Assembly (NCBI GenBank): GCA_032207245.1
Contig: CM063508.1
Location: 89,468,890-89,532,889 of the forward strand
DNA from: Pardosa pseudoannulata
Lineage: Eukaryota; Arthropoda; Arachnida; Araneae; Lycosidae
Reading direction: 5' to 3'
DNA: 64,000 nt
Shown one piece after another: positions 27,651 to 38,358 of this stretch (positions within the stretch are counted from its first letter, which is position 1; every line of letters starts with the position of its first letter). Below the pieces are notes generated by a model. The model ran no database searches. It was not told the origin of the DNA and saw only the letters and a program-made list of their open reading frames with translations. Both the position numbers and the translations under genes were made by a program.

Positions 27651-28748
27651 GGTATCAAATTCGTCCCAATCTTCCTACGTGTGTACTTTGTTTCGCAGAC
27701 TAAAGTAAATTAAATGCGATCATTGAGCTAAAACATATATTTTTTATTTCAGAATTTCTTACCTACATATTAGTAAGAGAGCTGTCGAATGTGGAAACAC
27801 TACTTCCCATTTTTATCAAATACATAAATAGGTAAAAAATGTTTTAAAAATATATTTACTTATATTCAATATTATGTAAACTTAACTTTAAATTTACTTA
27901 TAGAAAATAAAAATAAAATAAAATTGGTGTCTGGAAAAAAATATTTACCAAAATATAGTGCTTGGATTGCGATATTTTTTTCCTTTTGAAATTTCATTTA
28001 TTAAGATTGTTTTATCAGATATCTGCAACAGGAAACTATACTACAGATATAATAAGTCTGAGATAAAAGTCTATCTATCACTGAATCATCAGTGCACAAA
28101 ACGATTAAAAAATAACAGTTTAAAGATTTCTGAAACTGGGAAGTCTTTAAAATTTCGTTATATAATTTTATAGACAGATAATTCATCCATTTATTGAATT
28201 ACTAAATCATATACTTAATGTAAAATTATTGTAAAATAAATATTTCATGCTTATTGTCGGTCGTATTAAATTATAAGGGTAGGGTAGGACTACTATAAAA
28301 TAACCGGGGGGGGTCTAAAATTTAAAACCTCGTACATCTCCTCCTTTTTCACGGGTGTTATACAGGGGATTGCATTTTTTAAAATTCCTATTTATACTAA
28401 TTGAAAAGTGTGTTTTATAACAACGTTCTGATAAGATGGAGAAGAGATCTAGTTATACTGTATAGTTACTAGTAGTGTAACATAAAAGTGCCAAAAATTC
28501 GACGTTCAAAGATAATTAGGGTTGCTGGCAGTGTAGTATAAAAGAAGTAAATATAGAAGTAACAATACTTTTTATTAGATACTTTTTATCTTTTTATTTT
28601 CCATGAAAAAAATATTTCGAACATCTTAATTTTTTGTATAAAAATATAAGCGTTGTACACGAGTAAATACAGTTTATAACTGAAAAACATGTTTATACTA
28701 TCGACTGATATCGATAAAGTGTTTGTAAAAGTGATTTTAGTTATTTTA
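27651..28748. other. AT-rich DNA, nothing recognised
   Basis: Contains a G8 run at about 28306-28313. Frames at 27958-28186 on both strands show no coding signal. Confidence 0.5.
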
Positions 28749-28798
28749 ACACCCCTTACTATGCAAAGATTTTATTTGCATTTCATTGAGAGGGGTGT
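28749..28798. other. Imperfect hairpin-forming sequence
   Basis: ACACCCCT (28749-28756) pairs with AGGGGTGT (28791-28798), and ATGCAAA (28761-28767) pairs with TTTGCAT (28775-28781) around a 7-nt loop, with an asymmetric internal loop of 4 and 9 nt. It is preceded by TTAA. It may be the remnant of a tiny palindromic element. The arms are short for a microRNA precursor. Confidence 0.4.
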
Positions 28799-28829
28799 AA
28801 GGAATCCTTTGAAAGATCCTGTGCTAAGA

Positions 28830-29201
28830 CCATTTCAAAATTCCCCATTGAAAAGGTTCGATTGAATAACCTGAAAATAACTCCAATTAAGGTATCCCAA
28901 CCGCAAGGTTAGATCGTAGCCACCGACGTCAGGTCTTCTAAAATTATTTATCCCCATATTCAATCTTCGCATCACCCCCCGTGATTTCTTAGGCCAGAAG
29001 AAATCGATGCATACAGGGCACCTCGACTGCAAAGAAGCGGTTTTTTTCCCCGAAACTGAGGAGATAACGGAAAAAGCAACATCCAGGCATCGGCTTTGAA
29101 AGTAATCGATGAATTTGCGTCACATGTGCAGAAAACAACAACGATATGCTTTTCGATCGCTGAAATACGAAACAAGAACACATTAAAAAATATTTTAGCA
29201 A
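28830..29201 (-). other. GC-richer block with overlapping minus frames, unidentified
   Basis: This ~370-bp block is GC-richer than its flanks. It holds three overlapping minus-strand frames (28835-29032, 28972-29181, 28989-29201) of 65-70 codons. The first encodes RRPDVGGYDLTLRLGYLNW near its end, which has an ordered, protein-like look, but I cannot assign a family. An E-box-like GTCACATGTGC lies at about 29117-29127. It might be a frameshifted exon, a decayed element or regulatory DNA. Confidence 0.25.
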
Positions 29202-29542
29202 CCGGGCTCAGTTTAAGATTTCAAAAGAAAAAAAATTATGAGATCCTAAAAAAAAGAACATTTACATTTAGACTAAAAATAAGAGATATGTATAAACACC
29301 AGAACAAAATCAAAAGCATTTTATGAACAAAGCTACTTGTATTCTCTGATTTAATATCTACTCATATGGCATGAAAATTTTAATAAGTTAATTTCTAAGT
29401 TTACAAAAGTATCTATGAAAAAGTCGCACGATAATTGTTTTTAAAAAATACTATAAAGTATCATTTAGAACTAACGCTAACACGATTTAGGATTTTAAAC
29501 CATAAAGTTCATGAAGAATACAGTTCTGTATCTGAAATAATG

Positions 29543-29544
<2 letters not shown>

Positions 29545-29607
<63 letters not shown>
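29545..29607. repeat. (TA)n microsatellite
   Basis: About 60 bp of TA with one TTA interruption. Confidence 0.95.
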
Positions 29608-31431
29608 GTTTGTTCAGTATCTATCCGTAGAAAAAGAATCACACAACATTATATGATAAAATATGTATTAATTGGAAAAATTTATCTTCTTACTACTACC
29701 TTTCAAATCTTTAGATATGCGTCTGAAGCATTAAAGTCTCATTAAAATTGTCCATCTATGATATTTCTTTACATATTTAATAAACCATATATTTAATACA
29801 TAAAATTAAACACATTTCCTTGCAATTAATCACTACAAGAAGGCACTTACATGAAAATTAACGAAATTCTTAGAAATAAATTAGCATAATATTATTACTG
29901 ATTATCCCAAATCCTAATGTACACGAATAGATAAATTTAAATTATTTTTAAATCAGAGGATGAGAAGTTTCTCGTACCCTTCAATTTTGCTGCTCCGTCT
30001 TAAATTTCTGTAATCTATTCGAGTTTAAAACAAACCTATTTCCAAAAAGAGCATATGAAGGTGATTTCCAATAAATGCATTTTAATAAAATAATAATTAC
30101 AGGGTATAAGTTAGAAAACTCCTGGAAAAAAGGCTTCAGTTTAAAGATTCAAGAAAATAATCCTTATCTCGAGCCAAATCCCCTTAGCAACGAGCATGCG
30201 CAGAACGGCACTAAGCAAGTCTGGGATGTAGCGAGTATGTATTTCTTCGGACTGGAAAGAATTAGACAGGTATATGAATAGAAAACACTTTTTTAATTTC
30301 AACGCAAATTTTTAATCCATTCTTTTTATTGTGATTAATTTCTCTCGAGAATGTTTTTTTCATTACTACACGCCTATTCAGTCTTTGATTAAACTGGCAA
30401 ACGTATCCGACGAGAATTTAAAATGAAATTAAATTTCGCTTCCCGATAAATAATCTGGTATCGTATTACTCCTCTAAATGTGCATGTTAAAATAGGAGAA
30501 AACATATCGCTTTGGTGTAAAATCACTTTTAAATATATCTGTTTTGCAATTTTAAGATTATTCTAAAATAAAAATGCAAATAAATCAGGACGAAATTTTG
30601 TAATTAAATTTAACAACTAAGGTGAATTAAAATAACATTACGAAACTTTTCAAAAAATTTTACACGCTAGAAGATATAAAGCAGTAAAGTTTTTTTTCCA
30701 TTTAGATTAAAATTTTTACCATTCAAATTATTGCACAGAAAACCATAACCTAATAACCACAACAATAAATAACTTAACAACAAAAGGAGCTGTTGTAAAG
30801 TCGAAAATAAATTTTAAATATCAATAACTTAAGAAGATTAATGTTCAATATATATAAATTCAAACCTCCTAACGAAAAGTAACTATGATTATTTTGAATT
30901 TTAAAACAAAAGTAACAATTAAATAAAGAAAACCTAAAAAAATTTCTCCAAATAAAAGATAATTTTTAAAGAGTGATACGAATTCCATTGTAAGAAAACT
31001 AAAAAATAAAAAAAGAAATATATAGTGAAAAATCTCTAAATAGATCTAATATATAAAATACGATAAATAAATATCCAGTACTTAATTAAGACATCAAAGT
31101 AGAAACTAAAATAAGAAAGCCTGAACTTTTTCGAATTTTGTATCAGAAGAAACAAGTTCGATATCAAATTCCATATTGATACAGAAGTATGTGAAAGAAC
31201 TGCACGACAATTTATTTTCAAGAAAGCTTTTATTAAAAATTCACTAAATATAAACACTAAATTTATGTTCTCGGAAATAGAAAAAAAATCTATCTAAAAA
31301 AACATGCTGGTCAACGAAGGATTAAAAAACTATAAAATTAAAAAAATGTAGAAAAAGTATAGAAACTAATAAATATTATTTCACATTCAAAAGTTTACGG
31401 AATAAAAATATATTTTGTAAAAAAAAAATTA
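29608..31431. other. AT-rich DNA with a small GC-richer spot
   Basis: Within it, 30170-30250 contains an NRF1-like word, GCATGCGCAG, at about 30194-30203, inside a 68-codon plus frame (30075-30281) of no recognised family. The rest is AT-rich and featureless. Confidence 0.35.
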
Positions 31432-31575
31432 AATTAAGTAGAGAATAGAATACAAGTTTTTAAGTAAACTATTTAAAAGTTACATTTTTAAAAAATAAAT
31501 TGAAATTAAACAGAGAATAGAAAATAAGTTTTTAAGTAAACTATTTAAAAGTTATATTTTATTTAAATAAAAGCA
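31432..31575 (+). repeat. 72-bp tandem duplication, two copies
   Basis: GAGAATAGAA at 31441 and 31513 starts two nearly identical stretches containing GTTTTTAAGTAAACTATTTA, offset by 72 bp. Confidence 0.88.
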
Positions 31576-31878
31576 TAATAATATCATTAAAACGTAATAA
31601 AAAAAGAAGGATAAATATCAGTTAATAAATCGAAAGCTTGGAATTCTAAGAACTAAATATTCATACATATAAGACAATTCAGAAATCAATACATCTAGTT
31701 ATAATATAAATTCGTGCGTAGATACTTCATGCAATAATCAAGGAAAACAACAGGTACAAAGTTAAGCTATTTTAAAACAGTCTATTTTAACAGAATTGGG
31801 AAACATAAGCATTAAGATGACATCAATCACTGAAAGCATTTGAGATTTCGAAAGATCTAACAACGATTGGTAATTTAA

Positions 31879-32409
31879 CCCTTTAATGGTTACCAACATA
31901 AATTCTTTAGAATTTAATTAAATTAATTTATAAATGTTATCAATCAATCTTATAACTGTAAAATATGTGAAAAATTTTTTCATTCTTTAGAGGGGTTTGC
32001 ATTAGAGGATACTTAGGATTTTGAGGAGTGGTTTAACTGACAAATCTACTCCCTTGTATATCGTGAACATAATATTTTTTAAATTTTAAATATATTGGAA
32101 GAAGAAAATTAAATATCCTTAAAATAGTATAAAAAATAAATAGCTTAACAATTTATAGGTGTGTTCTGGATGCATATATTTATTCGGGGATCATAGGGAG
32201 AAAAATCGAATTACTGACTTTCCAGATTTAGCAAATTTAAATACATATATTTCAAAAGGAAAAATAAATTAAATGTAGTGGTACTATCTGTTGTCAGTTT
32301 AAAATGTTAAAAACATAAAAAAACGAAAAAATTAATATATCTCCATAAAAGTAGAGAAAAAAGATATTTAATAGGTGGTTTCGCTGCAGAACCACTGTCC
32401 ACTAAAGGG
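31879..32409. mobile_element. piggyBac-type MITE, 531 bp, TTAA-flanked
   Basis: The element lies between TTAA at 31875-31878 and TTAA at 32410-32413, the piggyBac target. Its left end is CCCTTTAATGG and its right end, complemented, is CCCTTTAGTGG (10 of 11 identical). The interior is AT-rich and has no transposase frame, so it is non-autonomous. The assignment rests on the TTAA duplication plus the CCCTTT terminus, both typical of the piggyBac superfamily. Confidence 0.75.
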
Positions 32410-32413
32410 TTAA

Positions 32414-33879
32414 AGGGTAAGATTTGCTTTATAAATGTGAAAACTATGTAAAAAATAAATAAATAAAATCTGTATAATTTGAACAAACAAGAAATAAAAG
32501 TTTTGATAAAATCAAACTAACAATAAAATATATAAGATTCAAATTATTGCGTAATGAATTTCTAATATTACAAATTAATAGATTTTCACAAAAACAAATA
32601 ATAAAAAAAAATGGTAGTTGAGATTAAAAGAAAACGTTATTTATTAATATATGAATGAAGTGGATGCAGGGAATATTTGCAATTTTTTAGAGTCCAACTC
32701 CGTTAGTAGATAAAAAAACAAGGACGCTTCCGGAAGAGAGGGGAGGAATCAGCTGACTGAAATCGAAACTTGATGAAAACGAAACTAAAAGAAAATTTCC
32801 CCCCTCTTTTCAACATTTTGCACTTGGGGGGAAAAAGAGAAGCACAGTCAAAAACAGAATCAACAGGTGTTATGTAAATGCCGTAACAACCACACAGTGG
32901 GACTGATTTTTAAAAAATATATATGTAAACATGCAGTTTCGCAAACGAAGACCATGCAATTTTAAAGGGTGTAGAAAGAAAAAAAAATCTGGGACATAGA
33001 AAATATAAATAAATGCTTTTTTAATTCCCATCAACAATGAATGAACAATTAAACTATACATTTAGGTAATGTTTTATATAGCTTTAATTAAATGTCTGAT
33101 TAAAGAGATTTAATCAGCGTTTAGGTAATTATTATCCATCTTTTAAAATCTTAAAAAGAAAATTTTTCAGGAATATCTTACAATTATTTTAAAATTTATT
33201 TCTGCAATAACGGCAAAAAATTCCTTAAATATGATCCAATTTAATCAATTCCACTATTATTTGAAAAAAATATAAGTTTTAGATAAATATATCGGATGTA
33301 ATGATTTTTTTTATTAAATTGCATTAAAACAACAAATATTATTTTAAACAATCGCGTCAAAGTTTGAATCAATATTAAATGAAAAGAAAAAAATCGAAGA
33401 AATCAAATCCTAGAAACAAAAATTTTTTTTAAACAAATAAACCTGTAAGTTTTATTATTTAAAAAGTTCAAAATCAGGAAGTTGGTGATACCAGTTAAAA
33501 ATAAGTGAAGTTATAAATAAATTAAATAAAAACAGCTTTAGAGAACTTTAAATTATAAAAAAGGAGAGATATGGTGGAGTAATTGAGAAAAGAAAAAAAA
33601 ATTCTAAAGTCAACAATTTTTGAAAGATTATGTACGCGCGTTACGATTTCAGCAAGAGTGTATGCGTGAAAAAGTTAAAGGTAAAATAATTTATTAAAAT
33701 TCCCCTTTTAATTAAATCATACAAAATCTTACATTTTTAAGCACCTAAAATGATTAAGAAATCGATCTTAAAATTTCCAAAAGGAAAAAAAAAAAGTTCG
33801 GAAACAAATCGTCTGTTGGATAAAATTTTGTCAAAAATATTTTTTTCCTCGGTCTACATCACGCCCTTAAAAAAATATT
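32414..33879. other. AT-rich DNA, small purine-rich patch
   Basis: At 32728-32845 there is a purine-rich, GC-richer patch with an ETS-like palindrome, CTTCCGGAAG, at 32728-32737, and runs of C and G. No frame or exon is supported. If a gene starts in the island to the right on the minus strand, this would lie in its first intron. Confidence 0.35.
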
Positions 33880-34710
33880 TATATTTAGGCAAAGGACATT
33901 GACCGACACTTTCGAGCCCAAATTCTGACCATTGTGAGTCCCCCCACAGACTCGAACGGAACCCGCAAAGGAAAAAAAACTAAAACCGAAAGGCCAAAAA
34001 AAAAGGGGGGTCCGAGAAGAAAGGCACGTTCCAACTAACTCACCTCATAAGATGGCGGTCTGGAGCTGTGCGCGCGCTCCTCGGTCGTCCGCGCTCTGCA
34101 GCGGATCTCGGCATTATTGGGTCTGCCGCTGTCGCTGCTACACCTTAGGTCGCAACATCGATCCGCAAGCAAAGGGTGTACGGGCACAATGAACGTCTAG
34201 ACACTCGTCTAGACGGCCCGGGGAGAGAGATCGGGAGAGAGAGAGAGAGAGAGATCGATGCGCCCGGGTTCAACAGCGCAGTTTTCCGAAGGTGCCTGCT
34301 TTTTTTTTTCCCTTCCTATCTCGCTCTCTCTGGCTCTCTCTTCTAGTTTTCGTTTCGGTGTGCGAAATTTTTCGGGATGGAGGCGGAGAGAGAGTCAGGT
34401 CAGTGAACGGCTGTAAGGGACTGGGGGGACTTGGTTTTTTTTTTATTATTCTTATTCCTTCTCCGGATTGTGGGTACGCCAATGCGTCAGTCTATGCAGA
34501 GCACGGGTGAGATGCCGGAAAAGGGATGTTTAGACAGATACACGGAGCAGAGCGAGGCTAAGATGGATAATCTGATCTCTTTTCTTACTCCGGACGATAA
34601 ATCGACGCGCCTGCCTCTTCAAACTTCGAAACAAGACTCCCCCAGACGAGTCTCGGAAGTTGGGGGGAGAGTTCAACTCGACGCGTTCGCCTCGCCTCTC
34701 GAACCGTAGA
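33880..34710. promoter_or_regulatory. CpG-rich promoter-like island with YY1 motif and splice donors
   Basis: This is the clearest GC island in the window, about 830 bp. It contains AAGATGGCGG (a strong YY1 match) at 34049-34058, (GA)n at 34221-34256 (GAGA-factor-type sequence), and twin palindromes CGTCTAGAC at 34194-34202 and 34206-34214. On the minus strand, GAG|GTGAGT at the boundary 34044/34043 is a near-perfect 5' splice site just after an ATG. On the plus strand, ATGGCGGTC opens a 46-codon frame from 34052, and CAG|GTCAGT near 34400 is another donor. Longer frames (34270-34482 minus, 34431-34709 plus) are low-complexity and probably untranslated sequence. I read it as a promoter with first exon, minus strand favoured, possibly bidirectional. 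Confidence 0.6.
34044..34480 (-). other. Candidate 5' UTR exon ending at a strong splice donor
   Basis: On the minus strand the sequence reads CCGCCATCTTATGAG|GTGAGT, matching the MAG|GTRAGT consensus at every core position. The upstream limit is a guess within the CpG island; no TATA box is evident, which is usual for CpG promoters. If ATGAG is the start codon, coding would begin two codons before the intron. No downstream exon is visible to the left, where the sequence is AT-rich and repeat-laden, so the rest of the gene would lie beyond the window or in tiny exons. Confidence 0.35.
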
Positions 34711-35295
34711 AAAAAAAATTATACATATAAGTTTAGAAAAATCTCTTTAAAAATATTTTAAAAAACTAGACAATCGTGATACTTTTTAAAATAATTTTTT
34801 TTATAGTGACACTACCTGTACAGTGAGCGGGGGTTAAAAGGTGCTTGTAGAAATAAAACTTAAAATTCATGTAAAATAATATGCGTTTTATATAAATAGA
34901 GTTAATTGCATCCTCGAGGATTAAACTATATACTATATGCATATTAACTGTAGCTGTAATATTTCTCAACGTATGGTTCACGATTACTTATATATATGTA
35001 ATATTAAAATCCCTTATTTAAGTATTTTAATATTAATATAATAACTTTTGTTCATAAAGTAAGTTCGGGGTTTGCGCGGGAATTATGGTTTTTCCCTTCA
35101 GACACGTGATCAATTGTGCTGAGGGATTAGTCGTAGCCTTTATTACCTGAGGAATCCCTACTTGAAAAGCGTATGTGCGGAAACACATTGTCTGGGTGCA
35201 CGATGTTGTAAAGGTGCTTGCCTGATGTAAGGATTTCATGTTTATTATCAGAAAAAAACTGTGTTGTAATTTTGATTGAATCTCACCCATATTAC
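34711..35295. other. AT-rich DNA, nothing recognised
   Basis: Composition drops back to AT-rich right after the island. A 144-codon minus frame at 35033-35467 runs through the neighbouring TA microsatellite and is not credible as a gene. Confidence 0.5.
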
Positions 35296-35309
35296 ATATA
35301 TATACATAC

Positions 35310-35404
<95 letters not shown>
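35296..35404. repeat. (TACA)n(TA)n microsatellite
   Basis: Short TACA repeats lead into about 80 bp of TA. Confidence 0.95.
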
Positions 35405-35405
<1 letters not shown>

Positions 35406-35698
35406 TATGTATTTACTCCTAAATAAGGGGCACTGCCAGTAAGAGACAGTAAATTTGGTCCATACATCTAAATAAAATGGTTTTTTGATACAAAATAATT
35501 GTTGCCAATGAATTTGTCTATTTGAAGAGCACCGTATGTGTTTTACTTCCTCGTTAAAGTCAAATGCGCTACAAATATTTTTTCTGAAAATTAAAAGTGT
35601 TATTTGTATTTCGAATGATCGAAAAATTATAGTGATAGGGGGATTTAGAGATAGTTTCACCAGAATTGATTTGAACTCATCCCATATTAAACTTCTTA

Positions 35699-35765
35699 CT
35701 AGGGTTTCCCAAGTTCCGCGGGACCCTAGGATTCCCCAACAAAGAGTTCCTCGAGAAATTTTTTA
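35699..35765. mobile_element. Possible hAT-type end fragment
   Basis: TAGGGTTTCCCAAGTTCCGC, then GGGACCCTAGGATTCC and GAGTTCCTCGAGAAATTTT, is laid out like the outer 60 bp of hAT elements that begin AGGGTTCCCAAA and continue with GCGGAACCC. No opposite end was found. A 108-codon plus frame over it (35536-35862) is then incidental. Confidence 0.3.
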
Positions 35766-35862
35766 TCACCAATTGGCGAAAAATGCTTCTTGCTTTTCTT
35801 CGGAGGAGTATGAAATATTCGATGAACTGGCATGGGACTGTTCAGTAACAACAGTTTATTAA

Positions 35863-36834
35863 TCAGTACCAGAATGCTTGTGTAGTTTGAAAGAATACTT
35901 ATTATTATAAGAAAAGTTTTTCTCTGTGCTGTTACCATTTGAAACGACCTATATTCTCCAAACTGACTTTTCTACATATGTCTTGACGAAAGATAAACAC
36001 CAGGATATGGCGAGCGCAAAGAATGATAAGAGAATAAAATCGCCAATACATCCAAACTTTAAAGAACTTTGTGACAGTCCTAAACAAAGCCATTAATCCC
36101 ATTGATATTTTCCATCAATGTCTCACTGTACTTGTATCATTTCATTATTTCTTGCTCCCTCATAACCTTTTCTAAGTATTATCTACAATATTAAACTGCT
36201 TTATATTGTTTAGTTTCTATATTTTTCTCTAATCATTGATAAATAATGCGCCTTTAGTTTCTTTTTAAATTACATTTATTCAAGGGTTCCATTAGATTTC
36301 TTGGTATAAAATGTTGGAGAGTTACTGTTCTACACAATTGCGCTGTAGTTATCACTGATTAACTCTAATCGATTATATTGAGACTAGACCTTTCAATTTG
36401 ACATTGACAAATCCTGTAATATAGGATGTGAAGGGAAAACAATTTTTATAATCCCACAAATGCTTGAGATCAAAGATGTTAAAGATATATGCTTTGTATA
36501 TCATAAAAATGTGAAAGGTTAGCTCATATGGCAGAACAAATATCCAAAATTAAAAACTTGATTTCCAACACAAAGATTAATAGCAAAATCATATTGTAAA
36601 CGAAAAACATAATTCTCCAGTCTAAAAACTAACTCTAGTTGAAAATATGAGGGATGAGTATTTTACCAGATACTCACCAAATATTGACAGATGTAAAAAA
36701 TTATATTAACAACAATTAAAAAATGTTTATTGAAATTAATTATTTTATGTATAGGAATGTAATTTTTATGACTGATTTATGTATCTTCGATACATAGCTA
36801 TGCAAAATTTCATCTCATTTGTAAATTGAGAAGT
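35863..36834. other. AT-rich DNA, nothing recognised
   Basis: No arrays, element ends or frames I can support. Confidence 0.55.
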
Positions 36835-37370
36835 TAGAGGAAAACTTATTAAAAAATTTAGATCTAGACAGATTTGTTCCAGGATCTAGTTCTTCAACCC
36901 TGATCTTATAAGGTGAATAATAAATAAAACTGTGTAAAACATTCCCCGGTTCTAGAAAGTCATTCTCTCTATATTTTTGTCGTTGTCGACTGGCACGGTA
37001 TTGTTTTAACACTCTTATATGTTAATCTGAATGTGTGTTAAAAATATAAGAATCCAAATTTCAACCACTTCTAGCAATCTTAGCTATATCTAAGTCTTAG
37101 CTATAGAGAAAAACTTATTTAAAATTTAGATCTAGACAGATTTGGCCCAGGATCTAGTTTTGCAACCCTGATCTTACAAAGTGAGTTAAATAAAACCGTG
37201 TAAAGCATTCTCCGGTTCTAGAAAGTCATTCTCTCTATATTTTTGTCGTTGTCGACCGGCACGGTATTTTTTTAACACTCTTATAATATGTGACCTGAAT
37301 GTGTGTTAAAAAATATAAGAATCCAAATTTCAATCACTTCTAGTACTCTTCGCTATTTGAAACTTAATAA
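36835..37370 (+). repeat. 267-bp tandem duplication, two copies
   Basis: TTTAGATCTAGACAGATTTG begins at 36858 and 37125. Both copies continue with CAGGATCTAGTT, CGGTTCTAGAAAGTCATTCT and GTCGTTGTCGAC, then TAACACTCTTATA and AATATAAGAATCCAAATTTC. They are clearly alignable with scattered differences. Confidence 0.92.
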
Positions 37371-37585
37371 ATAATGCATATAGCATAGCAATAGTAAAAT
37401 ATGTTACCATCGAGCAGGTCTGATGGTGATTAAGGAAAGTAGTCTCACGGACTATTCATTCGCTAATTCACATTTCACCTTTTCTAGTAGTCGCACTTAT
37501 TTGAAGCTTTTCAAATACTAGTAACTTTTTAAATAGGATTTTTCAATGACAAACAATAATATGGTACTATCGGGTTTATCTAGTT

Positions 37586-38350
37586 CAGGGATAGACAAAC
37601 GTTTTCGGTCGCAGGCTAAAAATCGAAAGAAAATACGTTTGGCGGGACAAGATAAATTTTTCTAAAATTTTAAAAACAATATAAAAGTACCTAACGGTTT
37701 AAATACTTTAATGAGATGAATGAAATTGCGATTTCATTTTTAAAAGTTCCTCATACTGAGGTTCGAAGTGAGATGTACTGATTTAAAGGAACGAGGCTAA
37801 ATGCTCATCTGTCAGTCTACTTCTGAAATTATTCTTTCTAAGGTTCAATAAGAAGAAAATATACCGCTGATCTTCTGGGAGTGAGATAATAAATTTGGGA
37901 TATAATATTTAACACTAGATTGCCCAAGGCAGTCATTTTGACTGTTTTTTAATTTCAATTAGAAAAACAATTATGAAATATAATGACACAAATTCTTAGA
38001 ATTTGGTGACTTTTTCTATAACATATAAATGGGTTTATGAATAATTGTAGTTACTTCCACCCTCCTTTATTATATAATATTAAAAATTAATTTTTAACAA
38101 ATTTCTTTACATATTTGTTATTTTTTCACAATGCAGTCATTTTGACTGTTTTGGGGCAATATAGGTATACAAGAAATCTCGGCAATCTAGTGTTAAGCAA
38201 AGTACAAAAAGAGATGGATATATAATGCATAAATATATATATTTTTATTTTAATTTGCCTCGGACCGGCAACTTAAAATTCTATCCACCGGCCGGATAAA
38301 ACCTTCCGGCGGTCGGAGTTGGCACACGGGCCGAAGTTTGGCCATACCTG
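37586..38350. mobile_element. hAT-type non-autonomous transposon, 765 bp, with intact TSD
   Basis: Flanked by a perfect 8-bp duplication, ATCTAGTT, at 37578-37585 and 38351-38358, the hallmark of hAT insertion. The left end is CAGGGATAGACAAACGTT. The right end, complemented, is CAGGTATGGCCAAACTT (about 13 of 17 identical). Both subterminal regions are GC-rich, as in many hAT elements. There is no transposase frame, and a TTAA-type MITE is nested inside (37913-38192), so the original element was about 480 bp. Confidence 0.88.
37913..38192. mobile_element. piggyBac-type MITE nested in the hAT element, 280 bp
   Basis: Between TTAA at 37909-37912 and TTAA at 38193-38196. Perfect 12-bp terminal inverted repeats: CACTAGATTGCC at 37913-37924 and GGCAATCTAGTG at 38181-38192. 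Near each end lies the same 20-bp word, GCAGTCATTTTGACTGTTTT (37929-37948 and 38133-38152). It is a direct repeat whose core CAGTCA-TTT-TGACTG is itself palindromic. The interior is AT-rich and non-coding. Perfect ends suggest a young insertion. Confidence 0.9.
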
Positions 38351-38358
38351 ATCTAGTT

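Noticed and set aside
28749..28798. microRNA precursor
   Set aside because: The continuous stems are only 7-8 bp with a large asymmetric internal loop, short of the ~22-bp duplex expected.
34270..34482. 70-codon minus frame in the CpG island as a coding exon
   Set aside because: The product is low-complexity (Pro, Lys, Arg runs from GA/CT and T tracts) and ends at a stop well before the splice donor. Untranslated exon sequence is more likely.
35033..35660. Minus frames of 144 and 122 codons
   Set aside because: Both run through the (TA)n tract at 35296-35404. The flanking residues are unrelated to any family I know, and the repeat alone keeps the frames open.
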